This document shows, piece after piece, positions 49,412 to 63,131 of a stretch of 64,000 nucleotides of DNA. Under the pieces are notes generated by a model. That model ran no database searches. It had not been told where the DNA came from and saw nothing but the letters and a program-made list of their open reading frames with translations. The translations under genes were made by a program, and so were the position numbers. Numbering within the stretch: position 1 is the stretch's first letter; every line of letters begins with the position of its first letter. The DNA lies in contig VYZB01000031.1 of assembly GCA_013397455.1 (NCBI GenBank), forward strand, positions 4,321,923-4,385,922. Reading direction: 5' to 3'. The stretch comes from Crotophaga sulcirostris. Its lineage: Eukaryota > Chordata > Aves > Cuculiformes > Crotophagidae.

Positions 49412-52400
49412 CCTGGTTCTACAAGAAACTGCAGGAACAGGGCAAATCTAAGACATATTTGATAAGAAATGAATCTCTATGGAAAGGGCAAATAGATACT
49501 AATTTCTTTAATTTTTCTAAGGAAGGAAGTAGTTCTTAGGTAAAACGGAGGATCCATGAAGCCCACCAGCCTTTTCTGCCCTTGTGGTGCTTTGTGCTGT
49601 CATTACACCACCATTGGTAATTAACTATTTTAAGTTCCAAAGCTATTTGACTTGAAAAATTGTCACCATTTTGTCCCTGATGCGGTATAGGTTAGATTCA
49701 TCTAAAGAAATTCTGTTAATATGTTCTTACTCCAGAGGTAAAGTACAGAGCTATTTAACCATGTTGCCACTTGCAGTTCTCCTTGTTTTGATTCAGAATT
49801 ACAGAAACACTGATAACAATTAAAAAAAAAAAAGAAAGAGAGATGTATCAGCTTATTATGATCAGAGTAAGTGCAACTGGGCAGATTGCTTTGGAAAAAA
49901 ACCTGCTGCTGCTAAATGTAATGGGAGATTTCTCACTGTCCAACCTGGAGGGTCAAATGTCACCTTGTGAATGCTCTGAGGTTTATTTTCCCTGCCTACA
50001 GAGCAGGGATTGCAAGTCTGCCTTTCTTCTCCAGGTAAGCTCTTCTCTCTGATTACACTGCACGATCTTTAGGAGGGCAGCATTTTGTCCAAGTACTTGT
50101 CTGTAATATATTTAACGAAGTGGGATCTTGCTTCTGAGAGGCCTCTCCATGCTAACATCAGTACTGACAGAAAGAAGGTACAAAATCTTGTGATGACCAA
50201 ATATCAACCACTACCTGCAACTTCATTGGGTCTAAACAATATCCAGGCATGGTAAAGCACCACATTTTGATGTATTGTTAAAGAAAGGACATCAGGGCTT
50301 CCAGCTGTGCAACAAAAATACTTTACATTTTTGTTTTGTGGGATACAGTGTAGGCTGATGGTTTAAAGTCAGACTGGAAGCCATTGGGTTCACTGGGTTT
50401 GCATTGTTTTCATTTTTAGAGATGACGTTTCAGCATAAACCACTTTTCCTCGGTTTTTGTGGCTTGGTATCTCCTGGCAATGGAAAACCCTTCAGATAAC
50501 TCATTTCTTGTGGCTCATGCAGAAGTGGCCTCTAACTTTTAACATGTTTTGGGTAAATTGTTTGGAGCAGCAATTTGCTGCCAGCTCCCTAGCCCTCTCT
50601 TCAAGCCCTTTGCAAAAGTGGGCACTGAACGACATCTCTGGAAATCAACTTTAAAGTATGCACAGCAGTATCTCCTCCAAGCTCTGGGATGTTTCAAGGC
50701 ACCTTTTTCCAGGATGTCCTATAGACTCTATCCACGCAGAAGAGGTCTCTTCTCTCCATAATGAGGAGAGACAGAAGGGAACTTAAAAGTTCTGGAGCCA
50801 AGTACTGTCCCATTTTTCAGCTGAAAAAGGATAACTTAAAACAGTATCAGATGGGGTTGTCATAAATGTTAGGGAGGGCAGTTAAGAAAGGGAAAGCATT
50901 GCAAAAGCATCCCCTACAGGTAACTGAGCAGTGCACAAACTGCACCTTGCAGAAGGAAGTGTTTTTTAAAAAAATATTTTTTGTGGTATATAGAGCAGGT
51001 GACAAAATTAAATTCTGCACATAAAGTGGACAACCTTGAACATCCAGCTCCTCTGGGTACTACAAACTGATGGTAACAACAAGGACTATGTTTGTGCATC
51101 TTCCTGGGGAAAGGAATTGGAGAGAAAAGAAAAAGGCTCTGAGATGTCTCTTTGTACTGAGTCTCCATTTTATTTCCTCTGCCATCAAGAGGATGTTCTT
51201 CCTTTTGGCAGATGAGAACCAGGACTCACCATGGAAACCTTATTCCTACCTGATTAATCTGTCCAGAGGGTCATTTGCTTGGCTGTCGGGTGTATGAGAC
51301 ACTGATGGGCGGTTTTCAGGACTTCAGATGAGAGGCAGATTATCCACAAATGAAGGGAGGACTGTCAAGGAGAGCATTGCCCTGAAGATGGTGTAAGGAC
51401 ATGAGACATTAGCACATGAAAACAAACAGAGAAAGTTGAAATAACTTTGAAAATAAATGTTTGAAAAAGATTGGGAAGATCAAGTAGAGAAGACAGAGTG
51501 AAAAACGCAGCCCTCAAGGAGATAATGAGGCATAAATGACTGTCAGAGAATATGAAGCTCCAGTGGGTGGATCAGATGCTCATGACAGAAAAGTGAAAAA
51601 CAGCCAAAACAAGTGATGAAGGGGGAGCTTAGATCTTCAAAGAGTACCAGGCTATTCACTGGAGAACTGAGATGCTTTGAAGCAAAGGATACAGTCAGCA
51701 AGGTATTCGAAGGGGGTGGGGAGCAAGCAGGAAGGAGATATAGATGAAGACAAGGGCCAAAGACAAATGACAAAAAGCACGGCACTTGCAGAGACCAAAG
51801 GGAGCCCGTGTCTCGTGTGCTGCAGCAGAAAGTGCCACCAAAGTAAGGGTTGAAGCCTTGGCTTGTCTATGTCCATGGGGCAATAGGCCTTTCTGCCCAC
51901 AGCAAGTTCGGGGTGATTGTTAAAAAAGGTAGATTCGAGCAGAGACCAGAGGGAATGTAAGCTTCAGAGCAGCAATAAAATAGACCCGTCTAACTGGCAG
52001 CAAATTGAAAAGGATCAACGTACAGCTGGGGGGGAGAAAGTGCAACAGCAGACATCTTGAATTTAGTATCTACTTGCCTTTTCTGTTCACCTGCTTTCCC
52101 AAGTGGCCGTGGCAGGCATACTAGGAGGTCTGGCATCACTGCAAGCTTTATGGTCAGCATAGTGAAAAATTGCTGGAATTTTCAGGAGGCTGCCCCGCCG
52201 TCATCCTATCATGAGACATTTTTACAAGTGTTGATTTTCTGTCTGCTAATTTCATCCTGGCTTAATTAAAAGCAACTAGAGAGAGCATGAAAGACAGAGG
52301 GAGGAAAAGGAGGAGGGGGAAAAATAAAGTTATTAGACTTCATGTTCCAGGTGTCCAAGCACAATTTGGCAAAAAAGTGAGGCTTTTGAAGGGTTTTTTT

Positions 52401-52479
52401 CCCTAATTTTTTTTCTTTTTTAATGATATGTACTATGTTTATATTTATAGAGATTCAGCTCCATGGCACTGTCACTTCC
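49412..52479. other. Noncoding stretch
   Basis: No exon is supported. An acceptor-like and a donor-like site bound about 32 bp near 50003-50034, too short to call. A purine-rich patch lies near 52278-52330. No recognisable repeat. Confidence 0.5.
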
Positions 52480-52870
52480 AGCCAGCTTCATTACAGCTCT
52501 CCCAGTACATGGCCGTTAATACTAATTCCATAATGACAGTGGAGCGCTGAAGTAAAATTTAACAGTTCCTCAGTTAATCATTAAAATTAGCCTATCTCGG
52601 TGGATGTTGGATCTTCTAATGTTTCAGTGCAATGCAATTTCAGCTAATAAATGAGATGGCAAAAGAGGGTTTTTAATGTGTTATCACCCCACAGAGGGCA
52701 ATAAGAGTGCCTCCATCCTGGCTCAGAAATGTCGGAAGGGACTGTGTGAGCCAGCTCTTTTCCACAATGGTTCACTGAGCAAAATCTATTTGGACACGGT
52801 CACGAAGGATCAAAAGGTCAAAGATGGTTAAGCAAATCAAAGATAGCCGGAGCACACGGCAAGCAAATAA
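52480..52870. promoter_or_regulatory. Candidate conserved noncoding element (homeodomain and TCF/LEF motifs)
   Basis: This AT-rich segment carries a cluster of homeodomain words (gttaatcattaaaattag at 52573-52590) and a taatac word near 52519. It also has two TCF/LEF-type sites 19 bp apart: TCAAAGATGG (52818-52827) and ATCAAAGAT (52836-52844). A CAGAGGGCA word near 52693 resembles half of a CTCF core. Such a mix is common in developmental enhancers. No exon is present, and conservation is untested. Confidence 0.3.
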
Positions 52871-55414
52871 CTGTGCCGTATTTTTCTGATGTATTTTTCA
52901 AGATGATGCTGGGGGAAGGGAAATGAAAAGGAAGGTGCAATGCTAGTCAGATTGATCTGCACTGTGATTAACCCCACCAGGCACAGATGGTTGGAGGTTT
53001 TTTCCTGGCTTCACTCAGATTTTTATTATTATTATTATTCGTTATTTTTTATTTTATTATTCCTGAATTGGATGGTCTTGCCTACAAGATGAAATGCTGT
53101 GGCATGACCTAGAGATTGAAGCTGTCTCAGAACCCGGGGGGGGGCACATTTGAAATGGTTCAGGAAAGGGACAGCTGTCTTATCAGGTTAATGAGGAATT
53201 CTTGCCAATGAAGGCTTTTCAACGGGGGGGAGAGAAAAAAAGTATTTTACCACTGAAAAGACAAGACTGACAACAATAAAAGATGAAAATTTTGTTCTTC
53301 TTTATGAGTGGATGACTGGTGGGAAATCATTACAGATACTTCAGAAATAATCACCGTTGTCTCTTCTCAGATGTTGCTTCTTAAAAGCTGCAGACAGATT
53401 TTCTTAAATAATGGCCTCAAAATCTTTGCTCCTTTCTAGAAGAAAACCACTGAGCTAAATAACTGCTAGGCTAATAAGTACTTTAACTTTTGGTCTATTT
53501 TTTTCCTTTGTGAGCTACTGACATTTCCTTGAGTGCTGTGGCCACATAAACCTGTCCATGTTCCATAAGGGGAACGATTTTATTTTGGAAAACCTTAAAG
53601 TAATTCACCCTGAGGTGGCTGGGGTGCCACCTGCATCCTAGTTTTGGATGCTACCTGTGCTGGTGACAGACAGTGTCTCAGGGTAGCCCCTATAAATAAG
53701 TGTAAGTTGATGTAAGTCATTGCCACTAAATCCATTTTGATCTTTGAAGTCAATTTGTGGGACACTTGTGGTCCTGCTGCTGCTCTACGTGTCCTTTTCT
53801 TTCTCCTTTTCTTCCTCCCTCTCTGCCTCCTGCCAGTAAAAGCCCAACGCCTCCAGCCAAACCAAGTTTTTTTTTCAAACAACTGCTGTGAGTCCGTGAC
53901 CAAAAACAAAACTTGAAACATTTCGAACAGACAGATGCTCGTACACGTGGACCAAGGTTTAGACTGACTGATAATACTACACACTGTGCTTATCTTTCTT
54001 CAGCAACGAATGTGCAAGGAAAAGCCAACAGCAGAGAGGAAAGCTACATTTTCTGTAGTCAGTGTTCTCATCTCTCCTTTTTCACATGTGTGGATACTGT
54101 TTTGTTTTCAGGAAAACAGGATCTGCTTTTTGTAACAAAAGCAACTGCAAGAGCTCAAGTAACATTTCCTGTTGGGACTCCCACCCTTCCAGGAGACATG
54201 CAGGCCTTCTTTTCATCTCAACAGACTGCTGAACCTGGGGAATGTCCTTTTCTTAAAAGATAAAGAAAGGTAAAATTAATGCCAGTGAGTGTCTACAAGA
54301 GGTCAAGGCCAACCACGGATCTTGTTTAGCTACTTGGCTTTGCTTAGTGTCAAAACCAAGTTATCACCTGTGACTCCATGTAGCTATTTATTCCCTGCCA
54401 TTAACAGGGCAGAAAAAGCAAGTTGTGAATGGCATCACTGCAGTTTTAAACATGCTGTGGGTGGTGAGCAGCTATACCTGCTCCATGGCCTGGCTTCACT
54501 AGAGACCTATCCTGACACTACTCCTGGTACTGCCTATGCACAGCCTGCCTTGCTGCCCAGACTGCAGAAATAAATGCTAATCCCCTGCACAGCCCAGTGT
54601 GATTTCCCGTTGGGTTGTCCACTTCTGCTGTGTTTTATTCAAGGTCAAAGCTCCATGCGAGCAAGTATTTGCAACCCTTCCCTGGTTGTTTGCAAGAGAT
54701 TGTTTATTGCTGAAAATAAATCTTGTCAGTGTGTTAATTGACCTCCTCTCTAGTGTTTAGTATCTTATTCTTCGCTGCAATTTACAGAAAAAGAGGTGTT
54801 CAATATACTAGATATTGCTTACTTTGGCCCCAAGTTTCTAGAGGCAAAACTTAAGTGTTCCCCATAGCATCTACTCATAACAAATCTGAGCAATTTGCAG
54901 ATTGAAACCAACCTCCCCAGCAAGGTGGGAGGGTTATTGTCTCATTTCCACGTGGCTGCTGTAGTCTGACAGTGATCAATAGACACAGGGCCATGAAATG
55001 AAGCTTCATGGGGGAGCTGGAGAATTGCTACAAGTGGGACCAGTTGCTTGGTGGTTGGTTTTGCTGCTGCTGAAACCAAAGAAGATTCCCTTGCACCACT
55101 GTCGCCTTTGACCCTGCCTTCACTGCTTTTTCCCTCTAACTACAGGACACCCAGAACTTTTTTTCAAAGCAAAACAATGCTATGTCATTGGGAGTGGTGG
55201 CAAAATGATAATTAAAGAAAGTATTTAACAAGCAGAGAACAAGATCAGATCTAACTGTGTAGCTGTGAGGCCTTCTTTAGGCAGCAAGAACAAAACAAAA
55301 ATATATGGAATAAGGTTAGTTAACTTCATCTGCCTAAATGAGCATTATAAGGACAAATATTCTGTTCACATGTACCCTTTCAGCAGCATGTTTAATTTGT
55401 TAAGCCCAAGTGGA
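52871..55414. other. Noncoding stretch with (TTA)n tract
   Basis: This contains the TTA repeat near 53021 and two G runs near 53133-53143 and 53224-53231. The 129-codon minus-strand frame at 53595-53984 includes an Arg/Lys-rich stretch that comes from a pyrimidine-rich plus-strand tract (about 53800-53835), so it is treated as composition, not a gene. Confidence 0.5.
53021..53062. repeat. (TTA)n microsatellite
   Basis: An ATT/TTA trinucleotide tract of about 20 bp with a degenerate T-rich continuation. Confidence 0.9.
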
Positions 55415-55640
55415 TCCATAAAGTGAGGCCCTTTATCTTCATTAAAACTGATGAGAATGAATTGCAAGATGTGGCATTATTATTCTGGCGTGATTCACTC
55501 CGTGTGCAAGCCTCTGAAGCATTAAAGAGCGCAAATAGGCTGCAGCACGGCCACGTTAGGCTTTGCCATCACTGCCTTGACAAACCCGAGCCGTTCTTGC
55601 CCTCACCTCAGGATACATTAAAGTAACAGCGGTCCAATAG
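55415..55640. promoter_or_regulatory. Candidate conserved noncoding element, CpG-retaining
   Basis: About eight CpGs survive between 55490 and 55635, in DNA that otherwise lacks them. There are also TAAA/ATTA-rich words and a CACGTT E-box-like word near 55552. A plus-strand frame is open for some 75 codons through it, but a TAA at its 5' end lies inside any exon starting at the nearby acceptor-like site (about 55382). A conserved noncoding element is therefore more likely than an exon. Conservation cannot be tested here. Confidence 0.25.
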
Positions 55641-58600
55641 CAGCAGCAAATAAAAAGACAGAAAGCTCTGTAACTTAAGGGAGGATTAGGGGAATCAGTT
55701 TTCTGTTTTCAAAAAGGGACCGCCACAAACCCAGCAAGCAGATGCCGAAACAGCTCTTCAACCTTTGCAAAATATTACTTCATGTCCTTCATTATATGAA
55801 AAAATAGGTACTCACTTTTTGAAACCACTTTTTCTAGACTTGCAAGGATTTTAAATAACATTTTCTTTGTTACAGAGGCAGAGCTGTAACACTTCTTGCT
55901 CTCAGATTGCCTGTAGTACGTACCTTTCTTTTGGTCTCTCTCACTGGTACTGACATTGCTTCCAGAGGTTTTCAGGGCTTTCTGAGAAAGCTCATTACTT
56001 GGGCCATCAGTCTAAATTAGACCAAAAAAGAAATTTAAGGGTAAGCAAAGCATGTAGACAGACTGCTCCAGCTAGCAGGTGCCTGTGGGCTGGGCAAAGC
56101 TTTCTTGAGGCTTGCAGGCATAACCATAAGCCTTTCTTTATACAGCAGAAGAGCCATTAAATGTCTTAAAGCAAACAGTAACAACATATCAACAATTACG
56201 TTACCTATCACAGCTTCAGGAAAAGACATATATAGGCCCATTCAGGAATTTGAATTATGTGGACACAAGAGAAAAATGCTATAGCTGAAGGAGGGAGATG
56301 GCATCTAAAAAACCCTTCTTTCCTGGTGAAACCCCTGGTGAAATCCTACATGAATGCCAATATCCTTAAACAGAAAAAGAATCCACCAAGCACTACCATC
56401 AGCAGGGCAGCCTTCCCTTGTCAAGTGTGTGACCTCAGCAGTAAATTATTTTTGCCTTCTGGGTCACCGCTATGGCCTAGTCACCTGAAGCAGCTTGAAG
56501 GAGTTTGATCTGATATATCATCAGGACAATAGTCTTGCTGCTATTATAACAGTTCATTGCCACAGTCGCTCCCATCTCTGGCTTTGTTGACACAAGCTTG
56601 AGTTCATGAACAGATGTCTCAGAAATGTAAAGTGCTAAATGCAATGCACTTATAGAGTAGGTTAGACTTACTATATCGTAGATTCATTACATCATATCCA
56701 TATCCTAACATGGGCATGAGCAGAATGACTGCTATTTAAGAAAAAGACTTCTCTTGGTCAAAAATATATCCCCAAACTCTCAATCAGATCACAATCATGG
56801 CATCTCAAATCAAACTATGAACCCCTAATCAACACCTCTATGTACTTTCAAGCCCAGCTGCAACTTGATTATACACTAATTCATTCATTCATCAGTCACC
56901 TCATTTTGTTACACTTTTTGCTTTGAGATCCTCTGGGTAAAGGTCGGGGGGAGATGAGATCTGTGTTGAGTTTTGAACATGATCTGTTCATACTGATTTC
57001 CCCAAAGAGGTACTCAGCCAACAGCACTGCTATTGAAGACACTTTTCTGCAATTCAACAAGCTGATGCTAATCCTCCCACCCTGGATTTGGGTCTAGAGA
57101 GGGTGAATTCTTTGGGCATCAGGGAAGCCATGGTCTAGCTTGCTTCAAAGATTAAATTCAAGACCCTGCACTGCAGTAGCAGCAGTGCTGAGCATAGTGC
57201 CTTCACCTGATATATTTTCAGACCATCTCTTCTCCTTGGGCTACTCACAGACATGGGTTGAAAAAAAGCCACAGTGGGCTTTGGGCAGAGGTCTAAGGAA
57301 AATGCTGCTGTGAGGGAAATGCAGTAATGGAGAGTCTGGAGATGTGTCTGTACGCAGCGTTTCCCCAAGAGACACGCAGATGTTACTGTGTCCTGGAGGT
57401 GCAAATGCTCCTGCGGGCATATAACTCTCAGTGAGCAGAAATGAATCCAGTGCCTCTTAGCCTTTGGTTCATTTTGCTGTTGAGAGGGCAAGCGCCCCAC
57501 CAGATTCTGGTAATCAGATTTTGACTAGCTCCTCCATGTGTTTCTTTTTCCTTCTCCCTCAGTTTTGTTAAAACTCCAGACAGTTGCCGCTTATCCACGT
57601 GCATCTTGCTGGTGCACACAGTGACATCTGTTTAATGTGCTGTTGAGGAAGGACAGGGAGCTAAATAATGCCAGCATATTGGTTATTAGTTTTTGAGAAG
57701 CTAAAGGCTTTTTCTGGCATTTCGATGACAGAAGGAGACAGCTCTGTTCTTCTTCAGTGGGACTTATAAATATGGATATGAGGAAAACTTCAGAAACAAG
57801 AGGCAGGGAGAAACAATCAGGCTAGCTCTGACCTCAGGGTGGGCACTTGCTTGCTTTGTTGGGTGAATTAAATTTGTAAATAGATGTACATAACCAGGGC
57901 AAAGCCTTGCCTTCATATGTTTGCTTCTTAAAACAACGGGTAGGCAAACTAAATTATTGTTTGGGTGTTTGGCCACCTCATGACTCCTTAGAAAGAGATT
58001 TGCACATTAAAATCTCTTGCCTCCGCTAGGAAACTTGAATGTAGCTTCTCCACTGACACCTCTGGGCAAAGCTGGATGTAGCCCTCAGGCACCAAATAAC
58101 AGATGAACATTTGAGGATGTTATGTCCATCCACAGAGGGATGCTGAGTAGCTGACGGGACAGTAGGGAGCACAGAAACCTCTCACCCCCTGAGGTAAAAG
58201 AGCAGACACGCACACAGATTAACTTACAGAAATTAATAGTTAGCTCACTGAAAGACCTAAAGGCAGCACTTAGTACATGCAGGGAGAAGCCCATGCTGGG
58301 GAGCTTTAATTAAACTAAGCAGCTTGCAGAATAATGTTGCAAAACAACTGGATAAAAAATGTGCGGTGCCAACGAGTTATTACCATAAATCCTCACCTGA
58401 CATCTCCCTGGGGATGCCCTCCTTTCCCTGCTGTTGCAGAAGGCCCAGCTCCTAATCCTCCTGAACAGCTGATTTAGGATGCCAAAGATCCCACACCAGC
58501 TGATGGATGAGAAAACAGGTTGCCAGAAGGGATCCCTGCTCCGGGCTGGGAGAGGGAGCGCAGCGCGGCCAGGCAGACTGCTTTCCTCTCATTACTCCGG

Positions 58601-61600
58601 CGCTGGCTGATGGCCAGGGCTTTCGGTGCTGTCTTGCCCTTGGCTGGGAGCAAGGAGCCAGAACTGCTGTCTTGGATTTTGGATCTTGCAGAAACTGATT
58701 TTTTTTTTTTAGACTGTCTCTTTTCAGACAGTGCAGCTCAGCTCTCCCCAGACTGTGTAATTTCATCCCTGGGCTTTTCTGGGCAATGTTGTGGCATTTG
58801 CTTGGCACCAGCATTTCTGTTGCCCTTTCTTTGCTGGCTCTCTGATGATGGATGCTCTTGCTTTGACTCAGTCTGGATCCCCAGTTTGAAAAATTTAGGC
58901 ACTGTATTTCCTGTTATTCCATTACGTTTTATGGCCACCAATGAAAAAGGGATTTTCATTTGGAAGCTGCCTCCTTTGTTTATATAAGGAGGGGAGTAAA
59001 ACCCCACAATACTCACAAATAAAATCTCATGGGGTAAAATAAACACATGCATTCACATGTGATTCCTCTTCAGTATATGATATCTATAATTTAGCAGTGA
59101 ACTCAGTGCTTTACATTACAGTACACTGCAGCTCATGAGCAAGCCTGTGGAATACTTGATTCCTCATGGGTGGGACTGGACACATGAATGTTTGAGACAA
59201 GCCTAAAATAATCAATGGGTGGATCAATGCAAGTGAATATCTTTGAAGTGAGTATCTCTTCCAGAGTCACAAAGCATCATCCATTCCAGCTCATGGTGCT
59301 CTGACTGCTGGGGAGAGGGTTCCAGGATACTGGCAGAGAATGCTTACTGGAGTAAGCATTTGCAGAGGAGAGGGTTCAAAATTAATTTCTGGGTTGTTTT
59401 CATTGGTCTTGATGGTCACAGGGGCCAAGTTCAAAAACAACTGGTTCAGAATCACCATACAAATAGTGCTACTTTCCCCTCTTCTGCCCTGCAGAAGGCA
59501 GTTTGGGCAACACATCACCCTTTTCAGGGTTGAATCACTCCACTGCCCCAGCAGGCAGATGGTAAAACTTTGGCAGCAGCATTCTGTGATCTATGAAAGC
59601 ACTCGTGCAAGAGATGTCAAGCATCAAAACCATCTCCTCTATTAGGCACTGCCATGTCTGAAAGTAGAGAGCCCAGAAGACAAAACTCAATGCTGCTGAA
59701 ACTCCTTGGCATTGGGTGTTGTGATGTGTGGTTGTGTGATGTGTGTATGGGTGAGGTTTCCTCCATCAGCACATGGACCTGTGCTGTGATGTACATCAGA
59801 GGTTGCTTTGGCCACCATGGGGCACATCGGGATGCAAGGGGATCATGCTCATCTGCTCCTCGCCTCTGCCACGATCTCTGTTCCACATGTTGCCAATCCA
59901 TGGGAACTTCTACATAATCAATGTTTCAAGGAAGGATAATTACCAGCTTTTAGCTTGCCCACTGACATCAATACTATCAAAGAAGCCTAAATGCGTGCTC
60001 TCTTTTCTGAGGAATTACCACCCTGTAACCCAATACCTTTGGTTCGTATTGATCCACCCATGGCGGATTATGCACAGCTGTTGACAGATAAGACTGAAAA
60101 TATGAAACAGCCCCCTCAAAGTGCTGGTACCGTACAAAGCCTTTATTGAATAGCAGTCTAAAAATTCAGGCTGCTTCTCTCAGATAACCTAATCTTTTCC
60201 TGCGTTAACACCTCCACGCTGAAAGGAATCAATTATGTCTATCAGTCCATATAGATTGGGTGCTGCGTTTTTGGAAGCTTAGTCTTGTTCCTTCATTATT
60301 GGATGATCAATAATTCCTTTCAGAAGGAGCATTCTACAGTTGGGTAGTGAAAAACATCATTTAAGTTTGGCTTCAGCTGTTCTTCTGTGTTGTTCTTTTT
60401 TGGGGAGTTGGATTTATCTTTTTTTTGTTTTATGCCTATGAATTAATTACATAAAGCAGTCCTGAAACAGAAATCCAATCTGTCCTTTCACAAACTGGGC
60501 ATTCTTTTTTTTTTGCTGCTTATAAGGAACAAAAAAAAGAAGAAAACTAGCAATAACAAAACAGAAGTCAGCCATAAATATTTCATGTTTTCGTTTTCTC
60601 TGAATTAACTGTTACCCAACCCTTCTTAATAAGCTAGAGAAGAATTGTCATAGCAACAGCAGCAGCTCATTGAGCAAACTACAAGTGAAACACAACCCTG
60701 ACTGTACAGAAGTGGCTGCAGCAGCACCCTGCACAGGTGGGCTCCAAGGGTCCTCCATGAACAGCTCTGCGCAATGGTAACCCAAGACAAAATGTGCCAG
60801 CAAGTTCATTACACCAGTGTCTAGGGCAGTGGATGCTGCTCTTTTTTTCATTGGGCTTCCTACCTCACTCTGCTTTTCTTCAGAAAGGGGGCTGCCATTG
60901 TCATTGCCTCTTAGTCTATGCTCCTGTGAAGCTTCTCCAGCACTGAACTCCAAAACAAGGTGCAATGGACAGTGAATTTAATCAAGAACTTTCAATAACA
61001 CAAATCTCATTTTAAAAAAATCATTGGAAAGGAAGTTTCCAGATTCCCAAGAGAATTTGCCATATTTCCCCAAGGTTAGTGTGAGATAAGCTATTTCTTT
61101 TTTTCTTTAAAACTAAAATATACTGGAACATGATATGGGTTTATCTAGTTTTCAGAAGGATGTTCTCAGTTTATGAAAAAAATTTGTATGTGAGGGAAAA
61201 CTGCACCCTGAATTTGGCTAAAAAAATTTTCTTTAAAACATTTTTAATTGAAAACAAATTACTGGGTGTTCTTATAGTATGTTTTTTCACAAGTATTTTC
61301 TCCAGAAGAAAAGTCTGACCAGTTCTGTGTGGATTGCTTTTACATTGTGTCCAATGGAGCACAGCCAATCCCAAATAGGCACAAAACCCTATGAGTCAGA
61401 CATTTAAACCCCAACAAGACTTGTTAAAAAAAAATACATATTTTTTTAAAAAAAGGCAACAAAAAGGGCTTGCCACATGGTTCCTGACTTTTAGGATTTA
61501 TTTCATTGGTGTTTCCAAGCTTTTCTCTGCAAACCTGAAGGGAACAGACCTGGAAAGGGCAGGAGATGCAGGCACTTCTTTTTGGTGGCTCGAAGTTAAC

Positions 61601-63053
61601 TATAGTCACACTCTTGTGGGATGAGACAGCCATTGTTTTGTAGGGGTTTGAAGACCTTTCTTTACCACCCTTTCTCCTCTTTCAGTTGCTCACCTCTGTT
61701 AGAAGCAGAGATGGGAACCTGGGATGTTTTCTAGACTGTGTTTTCACATAAACTCACTGGTGGCAACACTGAATTCACATCCTCTGCCTGCAGCAAGGCC
61801 ACCAGCAGTACTGAGGCTGCTCTTCAAATGCTCGCTGGAGAGGGGCCAGCTCAGTTACTGAGAAGAGGAGCCATTTGTTTTTCCAAAGCTTTTCTCAATT
61901 TTGGATAAGCCAAGGAACTATCTGCACACCTGCAGAAAACATTCTGCAGGAAGCAACCAATCAAGCACAGCACTTAAGCTGGTGATCTATATCCTTGGTC
62001 TCCAACACTTGGTATTCATTTATGGGTCAGATTCAGGCAGAATACCCTCAGCTCCCATTTCACCTGGTTTGACTGCTGTAGGATTCCATTTGATGGCAGG
62101 TAGGAGATGCACTTTTACAAAATTTCCATTGACTCTTGCAGTACTACTGCTCTGAGTGGTTTCATCCCAACACCAGGTCTACCAAAGACTGCTGGCAGCA
62201 ATCTGCACCTCCAATGGTCTTTCTTTCCTCCACTGTGCTCTCTTGCACATTGGCATATTGTTAATAATTTCTTTGCTCCCAGCTTATTAATAAAGATTTA
62301 AAGACCGCCCTACTGCCCCTCACAGTCTAGAAACAGAGGATTCTTTTCGGCTTTTCAAGCATATCTGAAAGTGCCTTCAGGCTTTGTCTTCTGAAAAAAA
62401 AAGCCAGTGAACGACTGGATGCACAAAGCTGTTGTTGCCAGCGTGCCCAGTTGTCATAAGATGACAGTGACTGCATGCAGATGAACATCATTGTGTAAAA
62501 CAGCTATGGGAAAGGATGAATATCAGCCAAACACATGCAGCCATAATAATTACATCGCACTAAAGAAAATGTCAGGGAGACTCGATGAAGTGTTAAAGAA
62601 AATGGTTTTCCAGGCTTTACTGCACTAAAGCAAAAAAAAAATTGAAAATGTGGCCCAGGAGTCATCAATGCAATAATAATTTTGTTATTCTCTCAGAGAG
62701 CCTGAGAGAACGGCTCTGCAAAGGACTCTGCATCCCAATGCTTTTCAATGGGTGGTGGCAGAATGTCCTAAATCCTACAAATGGGAAACCTGAGGCACTT
62801 GGGCTCCAAGTCAGTAACTGATATTAATATTAGATGTGCACTACTTGGAAACACTGTGACAGAGCCTGAATTGAGAAAGAGGGAAAAGGTTGTGTAAATA
62901 ATGTTTTTCCATAACACCTTCCACAGCAGGCCTCGTGTAGTGGCAGGCTGTGCTTGTGAAAACAAGCCTGCTACAAGTCATGTTTTGCAGGGAGGGTGAA
63001 ACCTCTGTGTGATGCTCTTGGGACATCTAGCTTTGCAACATGCCATAATGAAC
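55641..63053. other. Noncoding stretch
   Basis: No gene is supported. The 155-codon plus-strand frame at 58520-58987 runs through a locally GC-rich patch (58540-58620) but then across a T run, without splice signals or a known domain. A GT-rich imperfect tract lies at about 59715-59750, and a short perfect palindrome at 59339 is listed separately. No interspersed repeat is recognised before 63054. Confidence 0.5.
59339..59360. other. Perfect 10-bp inverted repeat with 2-nt spacer
   Basis: The arms aatgcttact and agtaagcatt are exact reverse complements separated by GG. They could form a small hairpin or cruciform, or bind a dimer. In a window this size such a repeat is only mildly unexpected by chance. 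Confidence 0.5.
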
Positions 63054-63131
63054 AGAATAGAATAGAATAGAATAGAATAGAATAGAATAGAATAGAATAG
63101 AATAGAATAGAATACAACAGAACAGAACAGA
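63054..63131. repeat. (GAATA)n pentanucleotide repeat
   Basis: About twelve AGAAT/GAATA units, then degenerate aacag units, run straight into the CR1 fragment. On the minus strand this is the expanded 3' tail of CR1, whose native ending is a repeated attctatg. The microsatellite therefore most likely grew from the CR1 tail. Confidence 0.9.

Noticed and set aside
58520..58987. 155-codon plus-strand open frame with some CpGs
   Set aside because: Passes through a T run giving a Phe stretch. No domain, no flanking splice sites.
60219..60322. 11-bp inverted repeat (ctgaaaggaat / attcctttcag) about 80 bp apart
   Set aside because: Roughly one such pair is expected by chance in a window of this size.
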